Source of the DNA: Sulfitobacter guttiformis
GTDB lineage: Bacteria > Pseudomonadota > Alphaproteobacteria > Rhodobacterales > Rhodobacteraceae
Length of the DNA: 64,000 nt
Reading direction: 5' to 3'
Assembly: GCF_003610455.1 (NCBI RefSeq)
Contig: NZ_RAQK01000001.1
Coordinates: forward strand, 1,302,001-1,366,000
In this document: piece after piece, positions 24,073 through 32,972 of the stretch
Layout of the letters: every line of letters starts with the position of its first letter
How positions within the stretch are numbered: the first letter of the stretch is position 1
The notes under the pieces: generated by a model
What the model was told of the DNA's origin: nothing
The model's input: the letters and a program-made list of their open reading frames with translations, nothing else
Databases searched by the model: none
Made by a program: the position numbers and the translations under genes

Positions 24073-24390
24073 ATGAGCAAGATTACTGCAGACCTTAAAA
24101 GCATCGCATCAAAAGACGTAACAGTTGACGACCTCGCAGCACAGATCGGCACGCTGAAAAACGACTTGGCCACGCTGACCCAGAAATTGTCAGAATTTGG
24201 CGTGTCGAAAGCCGAGAGCGCATCGCATGCGGCACAAGCGAAAGCGTCAGAACTGAAATCAGCAGGTCAAGAGAAAGCGCTCGAAGCCCAACTGCACGCC
24301 GAGGATTTCGTTCGCAACCAGCCAGCAGCATCCTTGGGCATTGCAGCAGGTCTTGGCTTTCTTATCGGTATGATCACGGCGCGCCGCTAA
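24073..24390 (+). CDS. DUF883/ElaB-YqjD-like protein
   Basis: 105 aa from an ATG preceded by AGGAGAC. Most of the chain is a predicted helix with heptad-like Leu and Ala spacing (DLAAQIGTLKNDLATLTQKL and onward). It ends with the hydrophobic tail segment SLGIAAGLGFLIGMITARR, which is the C-terminal membrane anchor of the ElaB/YqjD (DUF883) family. E. coli members are stationary-phase membrane proteins that bind ribosomes. The EcfG-type promoter upstream suggests a stress role here too. It is one base apart from the next gene, so the two form one unit. Confidence 0.8.
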   Translation: MSKITADLKSIASKDVTVDDLAAQIGTLKNDLATLTQKLSEFGVSKAESASHAAQAKASELKSAGQEKALEAQLHAEDFVRNQPAASLGIAAGLGFLIGMITARR

Positions 24391-24391
24391 C

Positions 24392-24736
24392 ATGCTAGCC
24401 GCATTTATTGACAGTGCCCGCCGCGAGGCGAAGCACACAGCCGGCACCGCAGCGATAAGCTTCGGTGCCGGCATATTGCTGTGCATCGGTCTTGCATTCT
24501 GGACAGCGGCAGGCTGGATGCTTTTGCTGACTGTAACATCGCCGATTAACGCCGCCATGATAATGGGGGCTATTTTTACTGGTGCAGCGCTCATTGGTTT
24601 TGCCGTCGTTTCAGTGCGCGGAAGCAACCATAAGAAAAGACCAGCTCACGCAGCGCCAAAGCCACCCACATTGGACGGTTTGATTGCTGCATTCATATCG
24701 GGCCTAACTGCCGGAGCCCGTACGCGCTCTCGCTGA
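24392..24736 (+). CDS. YqjE/phage-holin-like membrane protein
   Basis: 114 aa. Two membrane helices (about 20-45 and 52-76) separate a short amphipathic N-terminus (AAFIDSARREAKHTAG) from a basic, Pro-rich C-terminus. This layout and its place after a YqjD-like gene match the YqjE (Actinobacterial holin / phage holin superfamily III) proteins that accompany YqjD in other proteobacteria. There is only one base between the two genes, so it shares the EcfG-type promoter. No enzymatic motif is visible. Confidence 0.72.
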   Translation: MLAAFIDSARREAKHTAGTAAISFGAGILLCIGLAFWTAAGWMLLLTVTSPINAAMIMGAIFTGAALIGFAVVSVRGSNHKKRPAHAAPKPPTLDGLIAAFISGLTAGARTRSR

Positions 24737-24757
24737 TCAACCTCGGCGCGCCCGGCG

Positions 24758-25711
24758 CTACGGTAACGGGCTCGCCGGTGTTTCATCGACCTGTTGCTCC
24801 GGTGGAGCGGCAATTGTTTCATCAAAAGGTGATGCGCCGTCCGGCGTTTCAATACCATAGACATGCTTCTCAATTTGAGCATTCACTACGGCACCCAGCA
24901 GAATTAGAAAGCTGCTAATCCAAAGCCATACAAGCATCGCAATTACCGCCCCGATGGAGCCATACACTTGATTGTAGTTGCCGAAATTTGCGACGTAATA
25001 GGAAAATAATACGGACACCGCCGCCCAACTGAGAACCGCGACAATCGCGCCTGTTTTGATCGATCTTCGCGACTGGGGTCCACGGTTCGGGCCATAGCGG
25101 TAGAGAACGCTCACACCGGCCAGCAAAACAACGATTGCGATGGCCCAGCGCACAGCTTCCGCCAAGATACCGGCAATAATTCCGAGCGGAAAAAATGCCA
25201 GTACAACGGGAGCAATGACAACCGTGATCAGCGCGACAATCCCCACCCCTACCAGCGCAAGCGTTAGCAAGAGCGCCCGAATATAATGAGAGGCAGTGGC
25301 ACGGTTTTTCTCGCCATGCACAGCATTCAGGCCGGTCATCATCGCCGCTACACCTGCACGCGCAGACCACAGCGCCGCCCCGATTGAGATCGCACCTGCC
25401 ATACCCAGCGTATCAGGACTGCTCGTTACCAAGCTCAGGATCTGCGCATAGAAAATCTCGTACACATCGTCAGGCAAAAGCCCCTGCATCTGCTCTAACT
25501 GCCCCACTACAACCACAGGATCCGAGACAAGACTGAGTATCGCGATCAGGGCCGCGATCGCAGGAAAGAGGGACAGCATACCGAAAAAACCGACGCCCGC
25601 CGATACCAGCGCAAGATTCGTCTCCGCAATCTGAAAAAACCCGCCCTTGAGAGCTGCCCAAAAGGTGGCAAGAGCACTCTTTGGGGTGTCAACTATACCA
25701 TCATCACTCAT
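24758..25711 (-). CDS. YihY/BrkB family membrane protein
   Basis: 317 aa with six membrane helices. Diagnostic segments are the N-terminal AGVGFFGMLSLFPAIAALIA, SARAGVAAMMTGLNAVHGE and RYGPNRG, followed by IKTGAIVAVLSWAAVSVLFSYYVANFGNYNQVYGSIGAVIAML (region around residues 222-264). These are hallmarks of the YihY/virulence factor BrkB family (formerly annotated as ribonuclease BN). The molecular role of the family is unsettled. The C-terminal 40 residues are acidic and Pro-rich. It lies 12 bases after the FNT-type gene, so the two are co-transcribed. Confidence 0.88.
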   Translation of the reverse strand: MSDDGIVDTPKSALATFWAALKGGFFQIAETNLALVSAGVGFFGMLSLFPAIAALIAILSLVSDPVVVVGQLEQMQGLLPDDVYEIFYAQILSLVTSSPDTLGMAGAISIGAALWSARAGVAAMMTGLNAVHGEKNRATASHYIRALLLTLALVGVGIVALITVVIAPVVLAFFPLGIIAGILAEAVRWAIAIVVLLAGVSVLYRYGPNRGPQSRRSIKTGAIVAVLSWAAVSVLFSYYVANFGNYNQVYGSIGAVIAMLVWLWISSFLILLGAVVNAQIEKHVYGIETPDGASPFDETIAAPPEQQVDETPASPLP

Positions 25712-25723
25712 ACCGCTCCCCGA

Positions 25724-26569
25724 TCACGATTCCGCTTTGGCCTCAACGTCATCGCGCACCTGACCATAGGCCAGCAACGTAAAGATCACTGTACCTCCGA
25801 TCACGTTACCGGAAAGGACAGGTATAAAAAACCCGAACACCGCGTCAGAACCTCCTAAATCGCCGCGCAGTACGAGGACAGCCATTTCAACAGAACCGGC
25901 GACGATGTGGGTAAAATCCCCCGCCGCAATAAGCCACGTAAATGTCAGGATCAGGAAAAAAGCAGCCTGCGACGCTTGTGGCAGCATCCATACAATCAGG
26001 GCGACAATCACACCGGCAGGGATCGCCCGCCAGAAACCCTGCGCAGCGGACATGCCGGTTGCGTGCTCGGACAACGACACGATGGCAGGCATTACTTCAG
26101 ACGAAACCGCAGGCGTAAAGACAAACAGCGCAGCTGCTGCAAAGGCACCGATCACATTGGCGCCCAATACGATAGACCACAGCCGTAACATGCACCAAAG
26201 CGCATCCAATGTGCGCAGGTGCATCGTGGGCAGTACGGTTGTAATGGTGTTTTCAGTAAACAGTTGCATCCGGCCCATAATGACGGCCAGAAAGCCAAGC
26301 GAATAGCCAAGATTTTCGATCAGAAACCGATGCGGACTGTCAGGCAAATATGTACGTAAAACGGCCTCGCCCAGAACGGACAGGCTGATTAATATGCCTG
26401 CGGCAATTCCTGACAAGAAAAGCGATCGCTTGGTGCGCTCCAGCTCTTCTTCGCCATCGCGCCGGATTACTTCGTAAATCATGCGTGGCGACAGCGCTGC
26501 CGCCTCTTCCACGGACTGCTCTTCTGTTTCTTTTTTGGTTTGCTCTTGGCGTGTGGCGCGTGCTGTCAT
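25724..26569 (-). CDS. Formate/nitrite transporter family (FNT) channel
   Basis: 281 aa. A charged N-terminus of about 45 residues is followed by six helices with FNT landmarks: GRMQLFTENTITTVLP, GANVIGAFAAAALF and AAGDFTHIVAGSVEMAVLV. FNT channels form pentamers that move formate, nitrite or hydrosulfide. The extended N-terminus with RMIYEVIRRDGEEELER is found in the subgroup often paired with stress genes. The central histidine of the pore is plausibly the one in FTHIVAGS. Substrate is not decidable. It leads a two-gene unit with the YihY-like gene. Confidence 0.87.
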   Translation of the reverse strand: MTARATRQEQTKKETEEQSVEEAAALSPRMIYEVIRRDGEEELERTKRSLFLSGIAAGILISLSVLGEAVLRTYLPDSPHRFLIENLGYSLGFLAVIMGRMQLFTENTITTVLPTMHLRTLDALWCMLRLWSIVLGANVIGAFAAAALFVFTPAVSSEVMPAIVSLSEHATGMSAAQGFWRAIPAGVIVALIVWMLPQASQAAFFLILTFTWLIAAGDFTHIVAGSVEMAVLVLRGDLGGSDAVFGFFIPVLSGNVIGGTVIFTLLAYGQVRDDVEAKAES

Positions 26570-26717
26570 TGCGATACGGTACCCTTGTTAGCTGGTGTAA
26601 CGGCTGAATTCAGGTCTTGCACAACGAACCAGTTCGTCAATGATGGGCGAGACATGTTCAAAATGTATTAGATTACGCACACGTTCGCAAATATTCGTTC
26701 AAATTTAAGGTTGTACA

Positions 26718-27998
26718 ATGATCACCCCCCTTTCGCTGGCAATTGCAGCAAAACGCGACGAGCTGATCAGCCTGACGCAGGACCTCATACGCATTCCCAC
26801 GCTTAATCCCCCCGGTCAGGATTATCTTGCGATTTGTGAATACCTTGATCGCAGGCTTGCCGCGCACGGATTCGAGACACAGCTCATCCGCGCGCACGGC
26901 ACTCCGGGAGATAGTGCAAAATACCCGCGCTGGAATATCATCGCGCGGCGCGTCGGTGCCCACAGCGGTGAGTGCGTGCACTTTAATAGTCACACCGATG
27001 TGGTTGAAGAAGGCAAAGGCTGGACCTTTGATCCATTCGGCGCTGAGCTGAAGGACGGTAAAATCTACGGACGGGGTGCATGCGATATGAAAGGGGGCCT
27101 CGCGGCCTCTATTATCGCGGCCGAAACCTTCATAGAGATCCATCCTGACTTCTCGGGAGCGATCGAAATCTCGGGGACAGCGGACGAGGAATCAGGTGGA
27201 TATGGCGGCGTTGCCTATCTTGCAGAGCAGGGATATTTCAGCCCCGCACGCGTCCAGCATGTCATCATCCCCGAGCCACTGAACAAGGATCGCATTTGTC
27301 TTGGGCACCGTGGTGGATGGTGGGCCGAAATCGAGACAAAAGGCGAAATCGCCCATGGCTCCATGCCGTTTTTGGGGGATTGCGCAGTCCGGCACATGGG
27401 CGCGGTTCTGAACGAGTTTGAAAACAAACTCTTTCCCGCAATGGCCCTGCGCACCACCGACATGCCAGTGGTACCCCAAGGGGCCCGCAGCTCGACGATG
27501 AACATAAACTCTATTCACGGCGGTGCAAAAGAGCAGGACGCCGATTTCGACGGGCTGCCATCGCATTGCGTACCCGACAGCTGCCGCATCACCATCGACC
27601 GCAGATTTCTGGCCGAGGAACCTCTGGATGACGTGCGCAACGAGGTCACGGCCCTGCTGGAAGGTCTGCGCGTTACCCGCCCCGATTTTGACTACCAGCT
27701 AACCGAGATAAATTCGGTACTACCCTCGATGACCGACCGTGAGGCACCTGTGGTTCGCACCGTAGCTCAGGCGATCCGTGATGTGATGGGCAAAGACCCA
27801 GAATATGTCGCATCGCCCGGCACTTATGATCAAAAACACATCGACCGGATCGGCAAGCTGAAAAATTGTATCGCCTACGGCCCCGGCGTGCTGGAGCTGG
27901 CGCATAAACCCGATGAATGGATCGGTGTGGACGACATGATCGACAGCGCTTGTGTCATGGGTGCCGCATTGGAAACGCTTCTACTTTCAAAGAACTGA
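26718..27998 (+). CDS. M20 family metallopeptidase (ArgE/DapE-like deacylase)
   Basis: 426 aa. Zinc ligands and catalytic residues are visible: His92 and Asp94 in NSHTDVV, Asp123 in CDMKGG, and Glu157-Glu158 in TADEESGG. The dimerisation region with GEIAHGSMPFLGDCAVRHM follows, and the last ligand is in LELAHKPDEW. The family hydrolyses N-acyl amino acids or dipeptides, and the subgroup is often annotated as acetylornithine deacetylase/succinyl-diaminopimelate desuccinylase. The ATG lies 12 bases after a TTAAGG stretch. Its position ahead of the peptide transport genes suggests a role in peptide or amide breakdown. Confidence 0.87.
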   Translation: MITPLSLAIAAKRDELISLTQDLIRIPTLNPPGQDYLAICEYLDRRLAAHGFETQLIRAHGTPGDSAKYPRWNIIARRVGAHSGECVHFNSHTDVVEEGKGWTFDPFGAELKDGKIYGRGACDMKGGLAASIIAAETFIEIHPDFSGAIEISGTADEESGGYGGVAYLAEQGYFSPARVQHVIIPEPLNKDRICLGHRGGWWAEIETKGEIAHGSMPFLGDCAVRHMGAVLNEFENKLFPAMALRTTDMPVVPQGARSSTMNINSIHGGAKEQDADFDGLPSHCVPDSCRITIDRRFLAEEPLDDVRNEVTALLEGLRVTRPDFDYQLTEINSVLPSMTDREAPVVRTVAQAIRDVMGKDPEYVASPGTYDQKHIDRIGKLKNCIAYGPGVLELAHKPDEWIGVDDMIDSACVMGAALETLLLSKN

Positions 27999-28035
27999 TT
28001 TCGGGAAAAGTTACGCCAATTCTTCCGATATTGCT

Positions 28036-29274
28036 TCAGTCGAAGGCAGTTGCCGAAGCAAGGCTTAGCCCATCTACTATCGCCGTAAGGGCGTGCCCGT
28101 GATGTACCTGTGCTTGTGGAAACACCGCGCCCAGTGCGTCCCGCGTTACCCGCATCAGGCTGGACCCGCCAACAAACACCAAATGGGTGACCGCGTCAGG
28201 CGGGATCTGCGCCTGCTCCATCGTCACCAACGCAGCTGCTGCCATTTCGTCGGCCATCGGCCTCAGCAATCCCTCGACCATCCCGTCTCCCAGGACGACC
28301 GACAACTTACGTTCTACTACGCCCAGATCAATTGCGCCGCGACCCGCACCGTTCGCCGCAATCTTGCCAGCCTCTACGGCAAAGGCAATATCATGCCCCA
28401 ACTCATCGCCAAGAACCGACACCAGACGCCCGAGTTTTTCTGGCTCGACTGCGTATTGCGCCAGATCCTTTGCAAGACGGCGGCTGTCGGGCGCATAAAG
28501 AAACGGGATTTTTTGCCATGTAGCGAGGTCATTAAATATCGTCGTAGGCGCAGTATGGGTCTCCCCCCCGAATGCATGGCGGATCTCACTGCCCCGTCCC
28601 AAAAGGGGCATCACCGTCTCCAAACTCACCATGCGATCGAAATCGGTCCCGCCCAGTCGGACGCCATGACTGGCAAGAATATCGATGCCCTCGGCCTCGT
28701 TACGAAACAGGGTAAAATCGGAGGTACCGCCGCCGATATCAACGATTAGCCCCAGATCCCCCGGATCAAGAACTGCACGGTTTGCCAGCGCAGCCGCCTC
28801 CGGCTCGAACATAAATGCAACATCGTCAAACCCCGCACGCAAATAAGCCTCGCGCAAATCCGCCTCTGCTTGGGTGTTTCGCGCATCATCACCGTGAAAC
28901 CGTACCGGACGGCCCGACAAAGCACGATCAAATTTCTCGCCGGTTTGCGCCTCTGCCGCCGTCTTCACCCGCGCCAAGAACCGCGAGACGACATCGATGA
29001 AATCGAGCTTTTCTCCGAGCAAATTACGCTTTTCACGCATCAAAGGTGCGCCCAGAAGACTTTTGAGGGCACGCATGTAGCGCCCCTCCTCACCGGCCAG
29101 CAGCGCATTACCTGCAGCAGACCCGATTAACATTTTCTTTCGGTCAAAATCAAAAAAGACAGCGGTCGGCAGCGTAATTTCATCCGCTTCCAGCTGGATA
29201 AGTTGGGGCGCACCTTCACGAGCAATACCCGCCGCCGAATTCGACGTTCCAAAATCCACACCCAGAACTGCCAT
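28036..29274 (-). CDS. Hsp70-family protein, YegD-like
   Basis: About 412 aa. The N-terminal ATP-binding motif VDFGTSNSAAGI and the phosphate-2 motif VDIGGGTSDFTLFR define an actin-like Hsp70 ATPase. The substrate-binding domain of DnaK is missing, as in YegD. LVFVGGSSLMR near the end is the adenosine motif. Start at 29274 is favoured because GAGGGA lies at proper distance; in-frame ATGs at 29292 and 29328 are less well placed. It converges on the M20 peptidase with 37 bases between. Confidence 0.85.
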   Translation of the reverse strand: MAVLGVDFGTSNSAAGIAREGAPQLIQLEADEITLPTAVFFDFDRKKMLIGSAAGNALLAGEEGRYMRALKSLLGAPLMREKRNLLGEKLDFIDVVSRFLARVKTAAEAQTGEKFDRALSGRPVRFHGDDARNTQAEADLREAYLRAGFDDVAFMFEPEAAALANRAVLDPGDLGLIVDIGGGTSDFTLFRNEAEGIDILASHGVRLGGTDFDRMVSLETVMPLLGRGSEIRHAFGGETHTAPTTIFNDLATWQKIPFLYAPDSRRLAKDLAQYAVEPEKLGRLVSVLGDELGHDIAFAVEAGKIAANGAGRGAIDLGVVERKLSVVLGDGMVEGLLRPMADEMAAAALVTMEQAQIPPDAVTHLVFVGGSSLMRVTRDALGAVFPQAQVHHGHALTAIVDGLSLASATAFD

Positions 29275-29399
29275 ATCCGATCCCTCGCCCATTGCGGAGC
29301 GCAGCCCTACCCCAGCGCCAAAGTTCACGCAAGGTTTGTCCTAGCCAACTTATCAATCGTCGCCTAACCTTTGCTTGAAACACAACGAGGGAGTCTCTC

Positions 29400-30878
29400 A
29401 TGTTCAAACTGTCCCCATTCCTGCTCGGCGTGGGTGCTGCCGCTCTTTTGGCAGGCACCGCAATGGCGAAAGACGATCTTATCGTCGCGATCCAGCTTGA
29501 GCCACCACACCTCGATCCGACCAGTGCCGCTGCAGGTGCAATCGATTCCGTGCTCTACGCAAACGTTTTTGAGGGTTTGACACGGTTTGACAGCGCGGGC
29601 GCTGTGATCCCCGGCCTCGCCAAAAGCTGGGAAATTTCCGATGACGGCCTGACGTATACTTTTACCCTCAACGGAGGCGTGACCTTTCATGATGGCACTA
29701 CCATGGACGCCGAAGATGTGAAATTCTCGCTCGACCGAATAGGCGCCGACGACAGCGCAAATGCCCAAAAAGCACTTTATGCCTCTATCTCGGAGGTCAA
29801 TGTGATCGACCCGGCCACCGTCGAGGTCAAGCTGTCGGAACCGAACGGCATGATGCTTTTCAACCTCGCGTGGGGTGACGCGGTGATCGTGGCTCCCGAA
29901 AGCATAGAGAACATCAAACAGACGCCCATCGGCACCGGAGCCTTCAAATTTGACAGCTGGACCCAAGGCGACAAAATCGAAATATCGCGTTATGATGAAT
30001 ACTGGGGCACGCCTGCAGTTTTAACAAAGGCGACGTTCAAATTCATCTCTGATCCCACGGCGGCTCTCGGTGCGATGATGGCCGAAGATATTGATGTTTT
30101 CGCCGGGTTCCCCGCACCCGAGAACCTTCCCCAATTCGAGGCAGATCCGCGGTTTCAGGTCCTTGTTGGCTCAACCGAGGGAGAGACAATCCTCTCCACC
30201 AACAATAAGGTCGCACCTTTTGACAACGTTAAGGTACGTGAGGCGCTTGCCCACGCCATTGATCGTCAGGCCATTATCGACGGCGCGATGTTCGGGTACG
30301 GCACCCCCATCGGCACACATTTTGCCCCTCATAACCCGGCTTATGTCGACCTCACCGGCATGAGCGCCTATGATCCGGAGAAGGCCCGTGCGCTGCTTGC
30401 CGAGGCCGGCTTTGCCGACGGTTTCGAGACGACCTTGTTCCTGCCCCCACCGTCCTATGCGCGGCGCGGCGGCGAAATCATCGCGGCACAGTTGGCCGAG
30501 GTTGGGATCAAGGCCGAGATTACCAATGTCGAATGGGCGCAATGGCTCGAATCCGTATTCAACGGCAAAAACTTTGGCCTCACTATCGTGAGCCATACCG
30601 AGCCCATGGACATCGCGATTTATGCAAATCCCGATTATTATTTCCAATACGACAATCCTGCTTTTCAAGATCTGATGGCTACCCTGAACACGACCACTGA
30701 TCCCGACACGCGGACGACAATGCTGGGTGATGCACAAAAAATCATTTCTGAGGATTATGTGAACGGATATCTTTTTCAGCTCGCTGCCCTCTCGGTTGCG
30801 AAGGCGGGAGTTCATGGCCTCTGGGCGAACCAGCCAACGCAGGCGACTGACCTCACAGCAGTAAGCTGGGCTGAATAG
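29400..30878 (+). CDS. Periplasmic peptide-binding protein (SBP_bac_5)
   Basis: 492 aa. The signal peptide MFKLSPFLLGVGAAALLAG ends at TAMA. The mature chain shows the family hallmarks LDPTSAAAGAIDSVLYANVFEGL and KSWEISDDGLTYTFTL near the N-terminus and FAPHNPAY later. It delivers oligopeptides or related cationic or amide ligands to an ABC importer. The matching permeases start at 33157 on the same strand, separated by one plus-strand and two minus-strand genes. Ribosome site GAGGGAG precedes the ATG by 9 bases. Confidence 0.92.
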   Translation: MFKLSPFLLGVGAAALLAGTAMAKDDLIVAIQLEPPHLDPTSAAAGAIDSVLYANVFEGLTRFDSAGAVIPGLAKSWEISDDGLTYTFTLNGGVTFHDGTTMDAEDVKFSLDRIGADDSANAQKALYASISEVNVIDPATVEVKLSEPNGMMLFNLAWGDAVIVAPESIENIKQTPIGTGAFKFDSWTQGDKIEISRYDEYWGTPAVLTKATFKFISDPTAALGAMMAEDIDVFAGFPAPENLPQFEADPRFQVLVGSTEGETILSTNNKVAPFDNVKVREALAHAIDRQAIIDGAMFGYGTPIGTHFAPHNPAYVDLTGMSAYDPEKARALLAEAGFADGFETTLFLPPPSYARRGGEIIAAQLAEVGIKAEITNVEWAQWLESVFNGKNFGLTIVSHTEPMDIAIYANPDYYFQYDNPAFQDLMATLNTTTDPDTRTTMLGDAQKIISEDYVNGYLFQLAALSVAKAGVHGLWANQPTQATDLTAVSWAE

Positions 30879-30907
30879 GCCACCGGTTGCGCACCCTAAA
30901 CTATGTA

Positions 30908-30933
30908 GAGGCCCCCTCGACAGGGGCCTTTAC
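30908..30933 (+). terminator. Rho-independent terminator after the peptide-binding protein gene
   Basis: AGGCCCC and GGGGCCT form a stem around CTCGACA, followed by TTTAC. It lies 30 bases past the stop codon and separates this gene from the permeases. Confidence 0.7.
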
Positions 30934-30986
30934 GCGTTGCAGGCAAAGCGGAAACGCGATTTTCCGGATCAGATGAAATAAAATTA

Positions 30987-31388
30987 TTGATTGCGACATT
31001 CGTCTACGCGGCGTCTATAAATCTGATCACATACGTCGCTTTTGCATGGGACAAGCGGCTTGCAATTACCCGCGCCCGACGCATCCCCGAGGCGCGGCTG
31101 CTGTTCTGGGCGGCGGCCGGCGGGTGGCCAGCCGCGAAATTGGCACAGCACAGACTACGACACAAATCTACCAAACAACCCTTCGGGTGGGAGCTGAACA
31201 ATATCGGTATTGTTCAGGCGTTGATCGCCGCAACCCTGATGTCAGTAATTGCCGCATTGGCATTCACCAACCCCGATTTCAGTACGGTCGCCGCGCCATC
31301 ATCGGCCGGGCCGCCAGATGTGACACCCGCTGGACCACTGCCTCACATATCTCTTCGTCCTCCTGCGGGGCGTCCTGCAATGTATTGA
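30987..31388 (+). CDS. DUF1294 membrane protein
   Basis: 133 aa from a TTG start; no in-frame ATG is available upstream. The N-terminal helix (about 2-20) leads into FAWDKRLAITRARRIPEARLL, and KSTKQPFGWEL is the conserved ending of the DUF1294 core. A second helix covers about 70-90. The function of the family is unknown. The last 110 bases overlap the end of the convergent deacetylase gene; the overlapping tail (about 36 residues, rich in Pro and Ala) is outside the DUF1294 core and may be unselected read-through. Confidence 0.7.
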   Translation: MIATFVYAASINLITYVAFAWDKRLAITRARRIPEARLLFWAAAGGWPAAKLAQHRLRHKSTKQPFGWELNNIGIVQALIAATLMSVIAALAFTNPDFSTVAAPSSAGPPDVTPAGPLPHISLRPPAGRPAMY

Positions 31389-32415
31389 ACCAGTGCTCGG
31401 GCGGATTTCGTCCACGCCTGTTGCCATTGAATGTCAGCCCCCGCAGCACCTCTTCGGCAACGTCGGGCAGCATGCCCCCCACATCATATCCGTTCAATAT
31501 GCCCCATATTCCCGTCCACATCCGCCCCACGGTCCACGGGTTGTACCCACCCCCGCCCAACACCAGCAAACGGGGCACACCCAGCCCCATCAGCCCACGC
31601 AGCACATCCCAATGGGCGTTATTGCTCATCCCCAGATGCGCTAGCGGATCGTCTACTACACCGTCCGCACCACACAAAAATACAATCGCCTCCGGCTCGA
31701 ACTCTGCTATCTTGGTTAGGATCAGTGCTTCACGCACATGCGCCATGTCAGTATCGTTAAAACCGCGTGGCACTGGCAGGTTCACAGCATTCCCCCCCGC
31801 ATCGTCATCAATTAATCCGGTGCGCGGCCAAAGGCGCTCCTCGTGCACCGAAATCATTAGACAGTCAGGATCGCCCGCAAATCCCGCTGCGACCCCGTCA
31901 CAATGATGGGCGTCAATATCGACATAGGCGATGCGCCGCACACCGTGGTGGCGCAAAGATAGCATCGCTAGAACCGGATCATTCAGATAGCAAAAGCCGT
32001 TTGCCCGTCCGGGCATGCCATGATGTGTGCCGCCCGCAGGATTATAAATCACACCACCCTGCGACAAAAGCTCACCCGCAAGTATGGAACCGCCAGCTGC
32101 CGTGGCCGGGCGGCGGAAAATTTCCCCGAAAACAGGATTAGTGACTGTCCCTATACCAAAGCGCGTTAAATCATCGCCCTCGATCTCTTGCGCCGCCTCA
32201 ACCCTTTGCAGGGCTGCAATATATGCGGGGTCGTGCCAAACCTGCAGCGCCTTTGGCTTGGCACGAGGTGATGTAATAAATTGTCCGCGTGGCAACCAGT
32301 TAAGCGCACGCGCCAGGTCAATTACGGTAGACACCCGCGGCACGCGCAAAGGGTGATGCTCTCCATAACTGGAGCCGCGAAAGATTTCGTGTCCGATGAA
32401 AATTGGTTTATCCAC
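31279..32415 (-). CDS. Histone deacetylase family protein (AcuC-like)
   Basis: About 378 aa from a GTG. The arginase/deacetylase fold is clear: active-site His131-His132 in GGTHHGM, zinc ligands Asp168 and His170 in VDIDAHHCDGV, Asp251 in CGADGVVDDP, and the catalytic-tyrosine loop GGGGYNPWTVGRMW. Such bacterial enzymes deacetylate acetyl-lysine proteins (AcuC) or small acetylated amines such as acetylpolyamines. The GTG at 32415 was chosen because the longer ATG-initiated form from 32511 would start inside the terminator of the upstream gene. A cysteine replaces the usual Gly after the HH pair. Confidence 0.85.
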   Translation of the reverse strand: MDKPIFIGHEIFRGSSYGEHHPLRVPRVSTVIDLARALNWLPRGQFITSPRAKPKALQVWHDPAYIAALQRVEAAQEIEGDDLTRFGIGTVTNPVFGEIFRRPATAAGGSILAGELLSQGGVIYNPAGGTHHGMPGRANGFCYLNDPVLAMLSLRHHGVRRIAYVDIDAHHCDGVAAGFAGDPDCLMISVHEERLWPRTGLIDDDAGGNAVNLPVPRGFNDTDMAHVREALILTKIAEFEPEAIVFLCGADGVVDDPLAHLGMSNNAHWDVLRGLMGLGVPRLLVLGGGGYNPWTVGRMWTGIWGILNGYDVGGMLPDVAEEVLRGLTFNGNRRGRNPPEHWFNTLQDAPQEDEEICEAVVQRVSHLAARPMMARRPY

Positions 32416-32477
32416 ATCGGAGAACTTAGCCGGAGCAGCCGAAAAGAACAGCAACCCGACAGGAAATTTTCCGCAAA

Positions 32478-32508
32478 TAAAAAAGGGGCCGCGCGCGGCG
32501 ACCCCTCT
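32478..32508 (-). terminator. Rho-independent terminator after the HdeA-like gene
   Basis: On the minus strand AGGGGTCGCCGCGC, a short loop and GCGGCCCCT are followed by TTTTTTA. It ends the HdeA-like gene and also precedes the deacetylase gene. Confidence 0.75.
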
Positions 32509-32534
32509 CAAATTTACACTTTGGTAGACGCAGG

Positions 32535-32972
32535 TTAGCGTGTGCCGCCACCGCCGATAGCAGCTTCCGTGACCATTGCATCGACGTTACGCTCACATGT
32601 CAGGTTCAGAAGCGCGATGTCTTCTTCGTACTGGCTCATGTCATCACCGGCGGGGACGGTCGTCGTTGCCGTTGCCTCGCCATTGTTGTCTGCGACCGTT
32701 GTTTCGCTTCCGGTCGTCGACTCTTCCGCAGTTTCGCCCTCAAGCGGTGCAGTTTCTGTGGCGACGCCATTGTTGTCCGCTACGGTACCCGGCGTAGAGC
32801 CGCGGAGTTCATTGACTGCCATCATCGCGACTTTATCACGATCCTCGGCAGAGAGAGCGTTGTACTCGCCGCAAGTCATTGTGCTCACATCAAGGTGCGC
32901 CGCGGCAAATGCCGGCATGGCGGTCGAGAGGGCGATGGCTGCGATGGCTGTGGATTTCAAAAGACGTGTCAT
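32535..32972 (-). CDS. HdeA/HdeB-like periplasmic protein with a repeated VADNNG insert
   Basis: 145 aa. The signal peptide (MTRLLKSTAIAAIALSTAMP, ending AFA) is followed by DVSTMTCGEYNALS, resembling the start of HdeA-type acid chaperones, and ends with LLNLTCERN. The two cysteines (34 and 126) could form the HdeA disulfide. Between them lies an unusual acidic, Thr-rich insert holding two near-copies of TVADNNGxAT (63-72 and 92-101). HdeA proteins guard periplasmic proteins at low pH. The ATG has GGAGAA upstream; a longer in-frame start at 33113 would destroy the signal peptide. The family call is tentative because the fold core is short. Confidence 0.6.
   Translation of the reverse strand: MTRLLKSTAIAAIALSTAMPAFAAAHLDVSTMTCGEYNALSAEDRDKVAMMAVNELRGSTPGTVADNNGVATETAPLEGETAEESTTGSETTVADNNGEATATTTVPAGDDMSQYEEDIALLNLTCERNVDAMVTEAAIGGGGTR

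Noticed and set aside
32416..32511. Longer N-terminus of the deacetylase from ATG 32511
   Set aside because: The start would lie within the terminator stem of the HdeA-like gene and the added residues are not part of the fold.
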